The notes under the pieces are model-generated. The model ran no database searches and was not told the origin of the DNA. It was given only the letters and a program-made list of their open reading frames with translations. Positions 46,124 through 52,943 of a stretch of DNA of 64,000 nucleotides are shown piece after piece (position 1 is the stretch's first letter; each line of letters begins with the position of its first letter). Source of the DNA: Shewanella psychrophila (lineage in GTDB: Bacteria; Pseudomonadota; Gammaproteobacteria; Enterobacterales; Shewanellaceae); NCBI RefSeq assembly GCF_002005305.1, contig NZ_CP014782.1, forward strand, positions 2,542,001 to 2,606,000, in the 5' to 3' direction. The position numbers and the translations under genes are program-made.

Positions 46124-47001
46124 TATTGAATAAACTCCGCGTTTTGATGAAGGGTTAACTTGTCGTCAATAAGGGCAAAACCGATTGAATCTGGTACATC
46201 CAATGTCGGCTTTATGGTTAGCGCAGTACTGAATATTCCCGCTTCTAAAGCCGTGTCTGCAACCACTGTGGATGACAGTACCTGAGGGTGTACTCCTCCT
46301 TTAGATAAAATGTGTGATGTTTGAACATCACTGAATTGGTAATAACGCTGATAATGAGCCGAGGTAGTAAGCGCCTGATTACTCAAGGGCAGAGAGAAGA
46401 AAGGTTTTTGGGTATCTTTAGGACTGAGCACGGCCACAACAAAGCCACTGCCGTCACTCTTGTGACCAAAGGTGCGAATGTCACCACCAAAATTAATTAA
46501 GGCTCCGGTGACCCCAGCAGCTTTGGCCAGTTCCACCGCTTGATCGACGCTACTCTCCTTGATCACTCCACCAAGGTCGAAACGGGTTTCTTCATGAGAG
46601 AAACACAGAGTCATCTCCTCGAGCGACCAAGTTGAGAGCCCCATAAAGGGTTCCATGCGGGTATATAACTGCTCCCGACTCAAGTCCGGCTGACTGGCCT
46701 TGAGGTATTTAAGGCTGCCAATGGTGATGTCGAAGATACCTTGACTAGCAATACAATGTTGACGCACATCCCGCAGAATCGTCCATGTTTCACGATCGAG
46801 TGTCACACTATTAGCTTGGCGCGAGTTAATCTGTCTGTTTAGCCAAGACCCCTCATCATGGAAGTTATATTTAGCTTCCAGACGCCGGGTGTTTTCCTCG
46901 ATAGCCAGAGCCAGAGCCTCGGCTTCATCGGCAAACAAGATGACTTCACAGGGAACTGTCATGGCTGTAAAGCGGTGAATAAGATCTGGTTTAGAATTCA
47001 T
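46123..47001 (-). CDS. ApbE-like FAD:protein FMN transferase lacking a signal peptide
   Basis: 292 residues from the ATG at 47001. ApbE features: YNFHDEGSWLNRQIN near the start, FDITIGSLKYL, LGGVIKESSVDQAVELAKAA, ALINFGGDIRTFG, and VVADTALEAGIFSTAL near the C-terminus. The usual HIIDPxTG motif is altered to SHILSKGGVHPQV. Canonical ApbE is a periplasmic lipoprotein; here no signal peptide precedes the enzyme, so it would act in the cytoplasm. The start overlaps the end of the DUF3570 gene by 11 bp. In this cassette the likely acceptor is one of its neighbours rather than Nqr. Confidence 0.82.
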   Translation of the reverse strand: MNSKPDLIHRFTAMTVPCEVILFADEAEALALAIEENTRRLEAKYNFHDEGSWLNRQINSRQANSVTLDRETWTILRDVRQHCIASQGIFDITIGSLKYLKASQPDLSREQLYTRMEPFMGLSTWSLEEMTLCFSHEETRFDLGGVIKESSVDQAVELAKAAGVTGALINFGGDIRTFGHKSDGSGFVVAVLSPKDTQKPFFSLPLSNQALTTSAHYQRYYQFSDVQTSHILSKGGVHPQVLSSTVVADTALEAGIFSTALTIKPTLDVPDSIGFALIDDKLTLHQNAEFIQ

Positions 47002-48241
47002 AACTCGCCCCAACTACCCACCACTGACTCTCATAGCCATTATTTCTGTCATAGTAGGCAGCTAAAGCATTGAGACGCAATCGCTTAGTCGCCTGCACAC
47101 TGATCCCAAGCTCATAGGCATTGGCATCGAAATCCCCCAGACGCAGATCCGATGTGGCGTACCCAGTCGCAGCGAATGAGGGATCTGAGGAGTCTGGATC
47201 CACAAAGAAATCTGCCGCTGTCTGGGTGTACCAGAAATAACCAGGGGTCAAGATCAGCCAGTCCAACAGTTCAATATTCAGTTTACCGCCGATCTGATGG
47301 GAAGTGACGCCCCAGTCATCGGTAAAATACTTATAACGCGGGCGTATCACTACCGATGAGCCTAAGCTATAAAAGGTCTGAATATTGATCCCACCGGATA
47401 GTCGTTTATCCGGACGAGTATCCTGTCCCAAAAAGACCTCATCGTCCGCGATCACACCATCATCATCTAGGTCTATCTCACGTAACACGGTTAAGTAATG
47501 GTTACTCAAGTACCCGGACTTGTATCCGGCAAAAAGGGTAAATGTGGCATAGAAGTTTGCGGTAAAAATCTGAGATAGCCCAAGCTCAACATCACTATTA
47601 AAGATATCTTGCCACTCTTGGGTGTTACTAAAGTTCTTATACTCCTCAAATGCCAAGGTCTTATCGAACAGTAAGGAGCCTCCAATGGTATAGGAGCGAT
47701 TCTTACGACTGTCGGCATAGACCAACACCTTTCCATTAATCCCCATGCTTTCATAATCTTCCTCCTGGGAGTAATTAAGCCCCAGACTCCACTCATCACG
47801 CTTCTTGTCTCTGTAGGTCAAATTAGCGCTGGTAGAATAGCGGGTATCCTCGAGCTCAAAGGCCTGCACCGCATAGGCATCGCGATAAGGGTCATAACCC
47901 GCTCGGATCACCTCTGTAGTTTGATCTTGGGCCAACTGGGTTTGCTTGGCTCGATTGAGCAAGTCCTGGTTGCCTGATACCGGTGTTGTCGGGCCCCAAG
48001 CGGGAGACGCACCGGACACAGTGTCGTAACCTAACTCTGCCGTTAAAGTCCAGTCCAGGCCAAAATTCTTCTCCATGGAAAGAATATTATCGCCAGCCTT
48101 AACCTTGTCACCGTACTCCTTGAAGTTCATATGATGAACCGAAATATGATCCGCCGCCTCGACTTGAGCCGGTAAAGATAATGCGCCTAAGCCTGAGGCT
48201 GCTACGCCGCTTAGGATTGTCAGTGTTAATTTTTTACTCAT
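46991..48241 (-). CDS. DUF3570 outer-membrane beta-barrel protein
   Basis: 416 residues. Signal peptide to about residue 29 (PAQVEA). The mature protein alternates in beta-strand fashion (YSTSANLTYRDKKRDEWSLG, LSGGINIQTFYSLGSSVVI) and ends in F as outer-membrane barrels do. Family members occur with ApbE-like and DUF4266 genes. Residues 73-79 read DTVSGAS, close to the DxxSGAT motif that ApbE modifies in NqrB and NqrC. Function unknown. A 12-base direct repeat of the start region (AATATCAATG) lies just before the gene. Confidence 0.78.
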   Translation of the reverse strand: MSKKLTLTILSGVAASGLGALSLPAQVEAADHISVHHMNFKEYGDKVKAGDNILSMEKNFGLDWTLTAELGYDTVSGASPAWGPTTPVSGNQDLLNRAKQTQLAQDQTTEVIRAGYDPYRDAYAVQAFELEDTRYSTSANLTYRDKKRDEWSLGLNYSQEEDYESMGINGKVLVYADSRKNRSYTIGGSLLFDKTLAFEEYKNFSNTQEWQDIFNSDVELGLSQIFTANFYATFTLFAGYKSGYLSNHYLTVLREIDLDDDGVIADDEVFLGQDTRPDKRLSGGINIQTFYSLGSSVVIRPRYKYFTDDWGVTSHQIGGKLNIELLDWLILTPGYFWYTQTAADFFVDPDSSDPSFAATGYATSDLRLGDFDANAYELGISVQATKRLRLNALAAYYDRNNGYESQWWVVGASYEF

Positions 48242-48273
48242 TGATATTCTTATTTAAATTTAAGCCATTGATA

Positions 48274-48939
48274 TTAATTACAGCCACAACCGCCGCCACC
48301 GACGCCGCTGCCACCCACAGAACCTTGCTTATAGGAGAAGACCTTCTCCGAGAAGCGGTCAAACTCAGGTACTACGCCGCCGGGTTTCATCGCTTTTTCA
48401 GCCAAGGTGCCTTTTTCCCAAGGTTTAACTGGTTCGATCCCTAACCACTCATCGATAAATGACAGCATCGACTCATCATCTTCCGTCTCTGCCACCTCTA
48501 CCATCTCAATTTCTGGCACGCGTTCAGGAAAAAGTTCTGGGGAAAGAGTCTGAGGAGCCAGGTCTACATAAGCGTTATCGTTCGCTAACACTTCTGGTGC
48601 AGACAGCATCAGATTTGGCCTCTTCGGAGCTGCAAGCTCAACATTACGTCGCATTCCGATGACCGCCCCCTGACTGGAATACACGGAAGAGGAGACACTC
48701 GTGGACTGATGATAACGACCATTGGCACTAACAGTTTCTTGCGTTGATCCTTGTACTGCTACAGTCCCAAAGCCTTTAATTAGGCTCTGCTCCTTAGACT
48801 GAGCCAGTCCCTTAGCTTCAGTGGGCTGACTTTTCTCATCCAAGCCACTAAGGTCTATTTCCAACGTCGCCGTCGCACCAAATGACACGCTCACCAGAGC
48901 AGATATCAGGCTTAATTTATATTTCATTTTTTTCTTCAT
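48274..48939 (-). CDS. Exported DUF4266-type protein ending in GGGGCGCN
   Basis: 221 residues. A signal peptide (about 1-24, ending SFGATA) is followed by a low-complexity Ser/Thr/Gln region of about 140 residues. The last 50 residues are a DUF4266-like module: VKPWEKGTLAEKAMK, then FSYKQGSVGGSGVGGGGCGCN. Usual DUF4266 proteins are short lipoproteins; here the module sits on a long non-lipidated arm. The Gly-rich tail with CGC at the extreme C-terminus is kept throughout the family and suggests a metal site, a disulfide with the neighbouring thioredoxin or a processed peptide. The ATG overlaps the stop of the preceding micro-ORF (ATGA). Confidence 0.75.
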   Translation of the reverse strand: MKKKMKYKLSLISALVSVSFGATATLEIDLSGLDEKSQPTEAKGLAQSKEQSLIKGFGTVAVQGSTQETVSANGRYHQSTSVSSSVYSSQGAVIGMRRNVELAAPKRPNLMLSAPEVLANDNAYVDLAPQTLSPELFPERVPEIEMVEVAETEDDESMLSFIDEWLGIEPVKPWEKGTLAEKAMKPGGVVPEFDRFSEKVFSYKQGSVGGSGVGGGGCGCN

Positions 48940-49019
48940 TTAGCTAGATCCAGAGATCTGATATCGTCGATGATCACTTGTCGAATATTATTCATATTAC
49001 TCATATCACCATGCTTCAT
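48936..49019 (-). CDS. Micro-ORF C (27 codons) in the trx/DUF4266 junction
   Basis: Starts at an ATG that overlaps the stop of micro-ORF B and ends in a TGA that overlaps the DUF4266 start. It begins MKHGDMSN and then reads MNNIRQVIIDDIRSLDLAK, the same 19 residues as in micro-ORFs A and B and, with two Asp/Glu changes and minus the first Met, as the C-terminus of the thioredoxin. At the nucleotide level it differs from micro-ORF A over this part by four synonymous changes only. Confidence 0.55.
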   Translation of the reverse strand: MKHGDMSNMNNIRQVIIDDIRSLDLAK

Positions 49020-49111
49020 TTAGCTAAATCCAAAGACCGAATGTCGTCGATGATCACTTGTCTGATGTTATTCATATTGCTCGTATCTCGACTTTTTATT
49101 CGAGCCTTCAT
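49016..49111 (-). CDS. Micro-ORF B (31 codons) in the trx/DUF4266 junction
   Basis: ATG overlaps the stop of micro-ORF A; TGA overlaps the start of micro-ORF C. The product begins MKARIKSRDTSN and ends MNNIRQVIIDDIRSLDLAK. It is identical in protein to micro-ORF A, while five bases differ, all synonymous (Asp GAT/GAC, Ile ATC/ATT, Arg AGA/CGG, Leu CTG/TTG). Confidence 0.55.
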   Translation of the reverse strand: MKARIKSRDTSNMNNIRQVIIDDIRSLDLAK

Positions 49112-49203
49112 TTAGCTAAATCCAGAGATCTGATATCGTCGATGATCACTTGTCTGATGTTATTCATATTGCTCGTATCTCGACTTTTTATTCGAGCCTT
49201 CAT
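49108..49203 (-). CDS. Micro-ORF A (31 codons) in the trx/DUF4266 junction
   Basis: ATG overlaps the thioredoxin stop codon (ATGA). Reads MKARIKSRDTSN and then MNNIRQVIIDDIRSLDLAK. No separate ribosome-binding site is obvious, so translation would depend on ribosomes ending trx. The second half is a predicted amphipathic helix. Whether a peptide is made is unknown. Confidence 0.55.
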   Translation of the reverse strand: MKARIKSRDTSNMNNIRQVIIDDIRSLDLAK

Positions 49204-49679
49204 TTAGCTAGCTCCAGAGATCTGATCTCGTCGATGATCACTTGTCGAATATTATTAATAGCGCCGTATCTCACCTTAAGCACCTTGCCTTGATAGACGT
49301 AATACAGGGCCGGCATACCTGTTGGCTGAAAATCTGCGACCAAGACTTGCTCCGGATCGGCCACCACCCGAAAAGTCAGGCCTAACTCCCGCTGAAACGC
49401 CAGTCCCACCTCGACATCCTCATCAACATCGACGCCGACGATACTGACTCCTCGACCCATTAACTGACGAGACAAGATCTCAACCTCTGGCAATTCTTCA
49501 CGGCATGACACGCACCACTCGGCAAAGAAATCTATGATGGTCAGTTCATTGGGGTTCAGACCTAGAGCGTGCACCGCCTTAGGCGAGAGCAATTCTCCCC
49601 CTTGATAGCCGTACGCCGATGGCGATAGCGTTGTAAGCACTAAAGAAACAATGACGGCCCATTTTTTAAACATAAACAC
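49200..49679 (-). CDS. Periplasmic TlpA/ResA-like thioredoxin
   Basis: 159 residues, AGAGGTG before the ATG. Signal peptide about 1-24 (LSPSAYG). The thioredoxin fold has the redox pair in FFAEWCVSCREELPEVE (CVSC) and the cis-proline segment PTGMPALYYVYQG. TlpA-like proteins keep cysteines reduced in the periplasm. Next to a DUF4266 protein ending in CGC and an nDsbD domain, it likely acts on one of them. Its last 18 residues NNIRQVIIDEIRSLELAK are echoed in the three micro-ORFs that follow. Confidence 0.85.
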   Translation of the reverse strand: MFMFKKWAVIVSLVLTTLSPSAYGYQGGELLSPKAVHALGLNPNELTIIDFFAEWCVSCREELPEVEILSRQLMGRGVSIVGVDVDEDVEVGLAFQRELGLTFRVVADPEQVLVADFQPTGMPALYYVYQGKVLKVRYGAINNIRQVIIDEIRSLELAK

Positions 49680-49706
49680 CTCTAATAAAACAAATGATTT
49701 TTATTC

Positions 49707-49758
49707 AGGCACTCAGAATATGAATGCCACTAACAGCTAAGCCCTATTCCTAGTGCCT
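49707..49758 (-). promoter_or_regulatory. Stem-loop between tadG and trx
   Basis: AGGCACT/AGTGCCT with a further 4-bp helix inside. The following bases are A/T-rich (GAATAAAAATC) but there is no clean T tract. It may reduce read-through from the tad operon or stabilise the message ends. Confidence 0.35.
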
Positions 49759-49776
49759 CAGCACTAATTCCAACCT

Positions 49777-50994
49777 TTAAGTCTCTATCTCCTCCCGCAA
49801 AACTAAGCTTGCATTAGTCTCGGTCTGTAGCGCCTCATGGAAAAAGGCTTCCAGTTCTTGAGTATTTTGCGCGTCATACACCTTGCCCTTATCACCCGCA
49901 CATTCTCTAAATTGCTGCAGGCGACTGTCACTGACTCCGAAGCCGATAAAGCTCATCTCTATATGATGTTTATCCTGAATAGCTCGGCACAAACCTTGTT
50001 CGATCAATTCATCCAGATGGAAACCCTGATCGGCTCCATCGGTGAATAGAACCAGACGCTGCACAAGTTCAGGAGATTCCACTGGAGGTATCTGCCACTC
50101 GTCCTGCCACTGGGGCAATAGGGTGCGCACGCCCCAGATCAAGCCTTGATAGGAGGAGGTCGTGCCACTAGTAACTAGCCCATCGACTCTCATTTTCACC
50201 AAGTCGAGGTCTTGGGTCAGGGGCAAGATAGTCACATCCATGCTGCAGGCATCCAGCCACTCACTGGCCAATGTTGTCTTGATATTCAGGTTGGCGGATG
50301 GCTCTGCAAGATCGTCCACCGTTGCCCCATAATCCACACTGTATTGGCCATAACTCAGACCATCGATACAGGTAACCTTATCCGCAGATTCAGGCATCCA
50401 AGGAGCATTAATCACACCGACTCCAGTCTCGAAGGGCACCAGAGAAAACCTCACCGCCCCGACTCCAGCTATATCTTGCTGTCGAATATCGTCTAAGGCA
50501 CCATTAATGATGCGTTTCAACTGAGGTAACTGAGACGACATGGAGCCGGAGATATCTAATACCAAAGCGAGATCCATAGGCAGGGGTGTCGAATTGACCA
50601 CCAGCTGTGAGGTGGCGCCCGAATCAGAAGAGAGGGAGACATCTGTGCGCGCAGAAGCCGGAAGTAGCGCCATCATGGTTGGATTGAATCGGTAGCTCGC
50701 CGTGATACTACAGCGGTTTCTGTTGTCGATAGATATCGAGGTTTCACCATCATGGGCCGCAAAACCGGGACGATAATAGTCCATTATCCCCAGAAGTAGG
50801 TCTTGATCGGCGCGCTGTGAATAGCCACAGACAAGAGATGCCGCATCCGATGCCTGACCCGCCCGGGTCACCGTCAGCAGATACATGGCAAGCAAGATGC
50901 TGATGGCGATCATTGCCAACATGAAAGGTAAGCAGATCACAAACATCAGGGAGACATCCCCATGCTGGCGATAATGGCCTGAGCGTTTAATCAT
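49777..50994 (-). CDS. tadG: TadG-like pilus assembly protein with vWA domain
   Basis: 405 residues from the ATG at 50994 (GGGAGG upstream). An N-terminal membrane helix near VSLMFVICLPFMLAMIAISI is followed by a TadE/G-like part. A von Willebrand A domain has the MIDAS motif DISGSMS, a threonine loop (TSGTTSSY) and LFTDGAD. TadG proteins are minor pilin-like or anchoring components of the Tad system. It overlaps tadF by 8 bp. Confidence 0.8.
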   Translation of the reverse strand: MIKRSGHYRQHGDVSLMFVICLPFMLAMIAISILLAMYLLTVTRAGQASDAASLVCGYSQRADQDLLLGIMDYYRPGFAAHDGETSISIDNRNRCSITASYRFNPTMMALLPASARTDVSLSSDSGATSQLVVNSTPLPMDLALVLDISGSMSSQLPQLKRIINGALDDIRQQDIAGVGAVRFSLVPFETGVGVINAPWMPESADKVTCIDGLSYGQYSVDYGATVDDLAEPSANLNIKTTLASEWLDACSMDVTILPLTQDLDLVKMRVDGLVTSGTTSSYQGLIWGVRTLLPQWQDEWQIPPVESPELVQRLVLFTDGADQGFHLDELIEQGLCRAIQDKHHIEMSFIGFGVSDSRLQQFRECAGDKGKVYDAQNTQELEAFFHEALQTETNASLVLREEIET

Positions 50995-51583
50995 AATGCC
51001 TCCCAATCAGCAAAGAAGAGCTCTTATAATAATCTTGGGTGAAACCGTCAAAACCCACGATTCCCAACACGCCATTGACCGATTTGACATCTGTCAGACA
51101 GACTGTCACCTGAAACAGCTCGGCGCGGTTACCTAAGTTAAACCCCTCCACACTTCCCGTGGGAGACAGGTCGGCAAGACGCGTTAACCAAGTCTGTCCC
51201 TGACACTCAGTGCCAGACTGAAAACCGTACCACTGCTCACTATTTTCCTCCCCCAGGAACTTGAGTTGTTCTAGCTCGATACCGACTTGGGTATCACCGT
51301 CACTGAGGATGCCATCTAAATGCCGCTTAGCTAAGGTCAATAACTCATCGGCTAATTTCTGAGTGATCGCTTGCTTATCACTGACTAATGGTTGCTTCAA
51401 GGGCTCGACACTGACCACAGTCGTCAGCGAATAAGATAGGCGATCCAACTTAGCCTTAGTCAACAGGGCATGATTAATTCTGAATGCGAACAACACCAGA
51501 GCCATCATCACTAAGATAATTACAGGCAAGGCGATAACACTGATCCCCTGCTGATATGCGCCCATGGTATTAACGGTTTTCAT
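50987..51583 (-). CDS. tadF: TadF-like minor pseudopilin
   Basis: 198 residues from the ATG at 51583, overlapping the end of tadE by 14 bp. The N-terminus MGAYQQGISVIALPVIILVMMALVLF resembles the hydrophobic region of TadE/TadF pseudopilins. The rest is periplasmic with an EGFNLGNRAELFQVTVCLTD segment. Position between tadE and tadG supports the call; sequence alone is weak. Confidence 0.7.
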   Translation of the reverse strand: MKTVNTMGAYQQGISVIALPVIILVMMALVLFAFRINHALLTKAKLDRLSYSLTTVVSVEPLKQPLVSDKQAITQKLADELLTLAKRHLDGILSDGDTQVGIELEQLKFLGEENSEQWYGFQSGTECQGQTWLTRLADLSPTGSVEGFNLGNRAELFQVTVCLTDVKSVNGVLGIVGFDGFTQDYYKSSSLLIGRHYD

Positions 51584-52007
51584 GAGCCACCAACACGGTA
51601 CGTTCAAACTTATTTATCGCGCTGCCATCACCCATGCCTTCGATAAATAACATTTGATAGGCATAAGTCAGTCGATATTCGCCGTACATCTGGCTGTTAT
51701 AATCCGAGTCGAACTCATTCAGCACTAAGGCTTCGAAGTCCTTAAAGTAACGTCCCTCCAACTTCATTCTGCCACTCTCAAAAAGTGGCCAATCCTGCGC
51801 TTCGATCTCTTGCCTCAACAAGAGCAAAATATCTTGCTTATCGTTAACCTTGACCACCTGTCTGGCCGCCGTCGACAGAGCCGCATCGAGTAGATTAGCG
51901 GTTAACATGAAGCGGCATAATTCAACAACCATCAATAACAGGATGAAGAAAGGGATCAGAGTCAGGGTAAACTCCAGTGTTTGGCTGCCCTCCTGCCTAG
52001 ACCTCAC
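51570..52007 (-). CDS. tadE: TadE-like minor pseudopilin
   Basis: 145 residues when started at the GTG at 52007, which overlaps the tadD stop (GTGA) and has AAGGGAAAGG upstream; an ATG at 52025 is also possible. The sequence QEGSQTLEFTLTLIPFFILLL shows the TadE signature with Glu at the processing-site +5 region, and the rest is the short periplasmic domain. TadE is a prepilin-like protein needed for pilus assembly. Confidence 0.78.
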   Translation of the reverse strand: MRSRQEGSQTLEFTLTLIPFFILLLMVVELCRFMLTANLLDAALSTAARQVVKVNDKQDILLLLRQEIEAQDWPLFESGRMKLEGRYFKDFEALVLNEFDSDYNSQMYGEYRLTYAYQMLFIEGMGDGSAINKFERTVLVAHENR

Positions 52008-52756
52008 AGCCCTTTCCCTTGCCATTGGCCATAAAAATCTATATTTCGCTCAAGTTCAGCCTTAGTCAGATCTTGTCTGGCTATGGCCTTAGCCGACTCC
52101 ATATCGCCTTTCATTGCGAAGGCCAGAGCCAAGTTCTGGCGTAACTTAGGCGTACTTTTTCCACGTAAATAAGTGGGATAGATGACATCTATGCCCCGCT
52201 GCGGTTTATCATCGAGTATCCAGGCCAAGGCTAAATTATTACGATACTCGAGACTGCCAGGGTCGATATTGAGCGCTGCCTGAAATACGTGTCTAGCCTG
52301 CTGGTAGTCCTGATGCAAGGCATAGCAAACCCCAAGACTGTTATGGGTCACGGCATCTTCAGGCAACAGGGAGCTTGCCTGCTGCAATTCAGTTAGCGCC
52401 TTATGGGTATCACCGTAGGCAAGTCTCGCCCGTCCCGTCTCCCGTAGGATCTCCCCTCGACTCCCGTAGCCAGCTTCATGATTAATTCGACTCGCCTTGG
52501 TGAGCTGATGTATTGCCATCTCATACTCTCCGCTCAGGTTGTAAGCACTTCCCAGCAGATAAAGCAGCTCCACATCTTGTGGGGCTTTAACCAGCAATGA
52601 TTGATAAATCTCAATGGCACTCTCAGGACTTCCATTAGTCATTGCCACTTCGGCCAGATGACGATCATTAGCCGTGATCTGCTCAGCAGAGAGTGAACCA
52701 GAGGAGCCACAGGCCATAAGCTGGGTTAGTAGGAATATAAAAATTAAACGCTTCAT
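52004..52756 (-). CDS. tadD: TadD, TPR lipoprotein of the Tad pilus system
   Basis: 250 residues. A lipobox LMAC gives the lipidated Cys16, followed by tandem TPR units (for example ESAIEIYQSLLVKAPQDVELLYLLGSA split over helix pairs, VTHNSLGVCYALHQDYQQA, EYRNNLALAWILDDKPQRG). TadD is needed for correct placement of the Tad machine. Its 5' end (ribosome-binding site plus signal sequence) is echoed twice, in decayed form, in the gap before it. The ATG overlaps the stop of the second of these short ORFs. Confidence 0.85.
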   Translation of the reverse strand: MKRLIFIFLLTQLMACGSSGSLSAEQITANDRHLAEVAMTNGSPESAIEIYQSLLVKAPQDVELLYLLGSAYNLSGEYEMAIHQLTKASRINHEAGYGSRGEILRETGRARLAYGDTHKALTELQQASSLLPEDAVTHNSLGVCYALHQDYQQARHVFQAALNIDPGSLEYRNNLALAWILDDKPQRGIDVIYPTYLRGKSTPKLRQNLALAFAMKGDMESAKAIARQDLTKAELERNIDFYGQWQGKGL

Positions 52757-52866
52757 CGTTCACCTATCGAACTGGTTGTAAGAGGTTCATAGACCTTGAA
52801 CGGCTCGCTTGATGCGCCGGGGGGGACATGATCAGTTAACAACAACATAAATATAAAATGTTTCAC
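52753..52866 (-). CDS. Micro-ORF (37 codons) before tadD, degenerate copy of the tadD start
   Basis: Starts at a GTG that overlaps the stop of the preceding short ORF and ends in a TGA that overlaps the tadD ATG. It starts MKHFIFMLLLTDHVPPGASS, which aligns without gaps with the tadD start MKRLIFIFLLTQLMACGSS. GTAGGTGA precedes it, as GATAGGTGA precedes tadD. The lipobox cysteine is lost. Confidence 0.45.
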   Translation of the reverse strand: MKHFIFMLLLTDHVPPGASSEPFKVYEPLTTSSIGER

Positions 52867-52943
52867 AGATCACCTACAGAAACATGTATTGAGCCACTGG
52901 CGACAGAATGTGTTAACGGCAACAAGTAAATTAAACAACTCAT
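52863..52943 (-). CDS. Micro-ORF (26 codons) after tadC, degenerate copy of the tadD start
   Basis: ATG overlaps the tadC stop codon (ATGA) and ATAGGTGA precedes it. It begins MSCLIYLLPLTHSVASGSI, again aligned with the tadD signal sequence (Thr11 and Gly17 kept). It ends by overlapping the next micro-ORF. Confidence 0.45.
   Translation of the reverse strand: MSCLIYLLPLTHSVASGSIHVSVGDL

Larger units (their letters stand above)
48936..49260 (-). repeat. Tandem repeat of the trx 3' end (four copies, 92-bp unit)
   Basis: The last ~57 bases of trx recur three more times after its stop. Two units are full-length (92 bp from start to start) and contain a small hairpin CTCGA...TCGAG; the last is 84 bp with a different lead. 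The unit length makes each copy shift frame so that the ATG of one overlaps the TGA of the one before. Confidence 0.9.

Noticed and set aside
46123..47001. ApbE-like gene as the maturation enzyme of the NQR complex in this window
   Set aside because: It lacks an export signal and sits in an unrelated cassette 7 kb from nqrA; NqrB/NqrC flavinylation normally needs a periplasmic ApbE.
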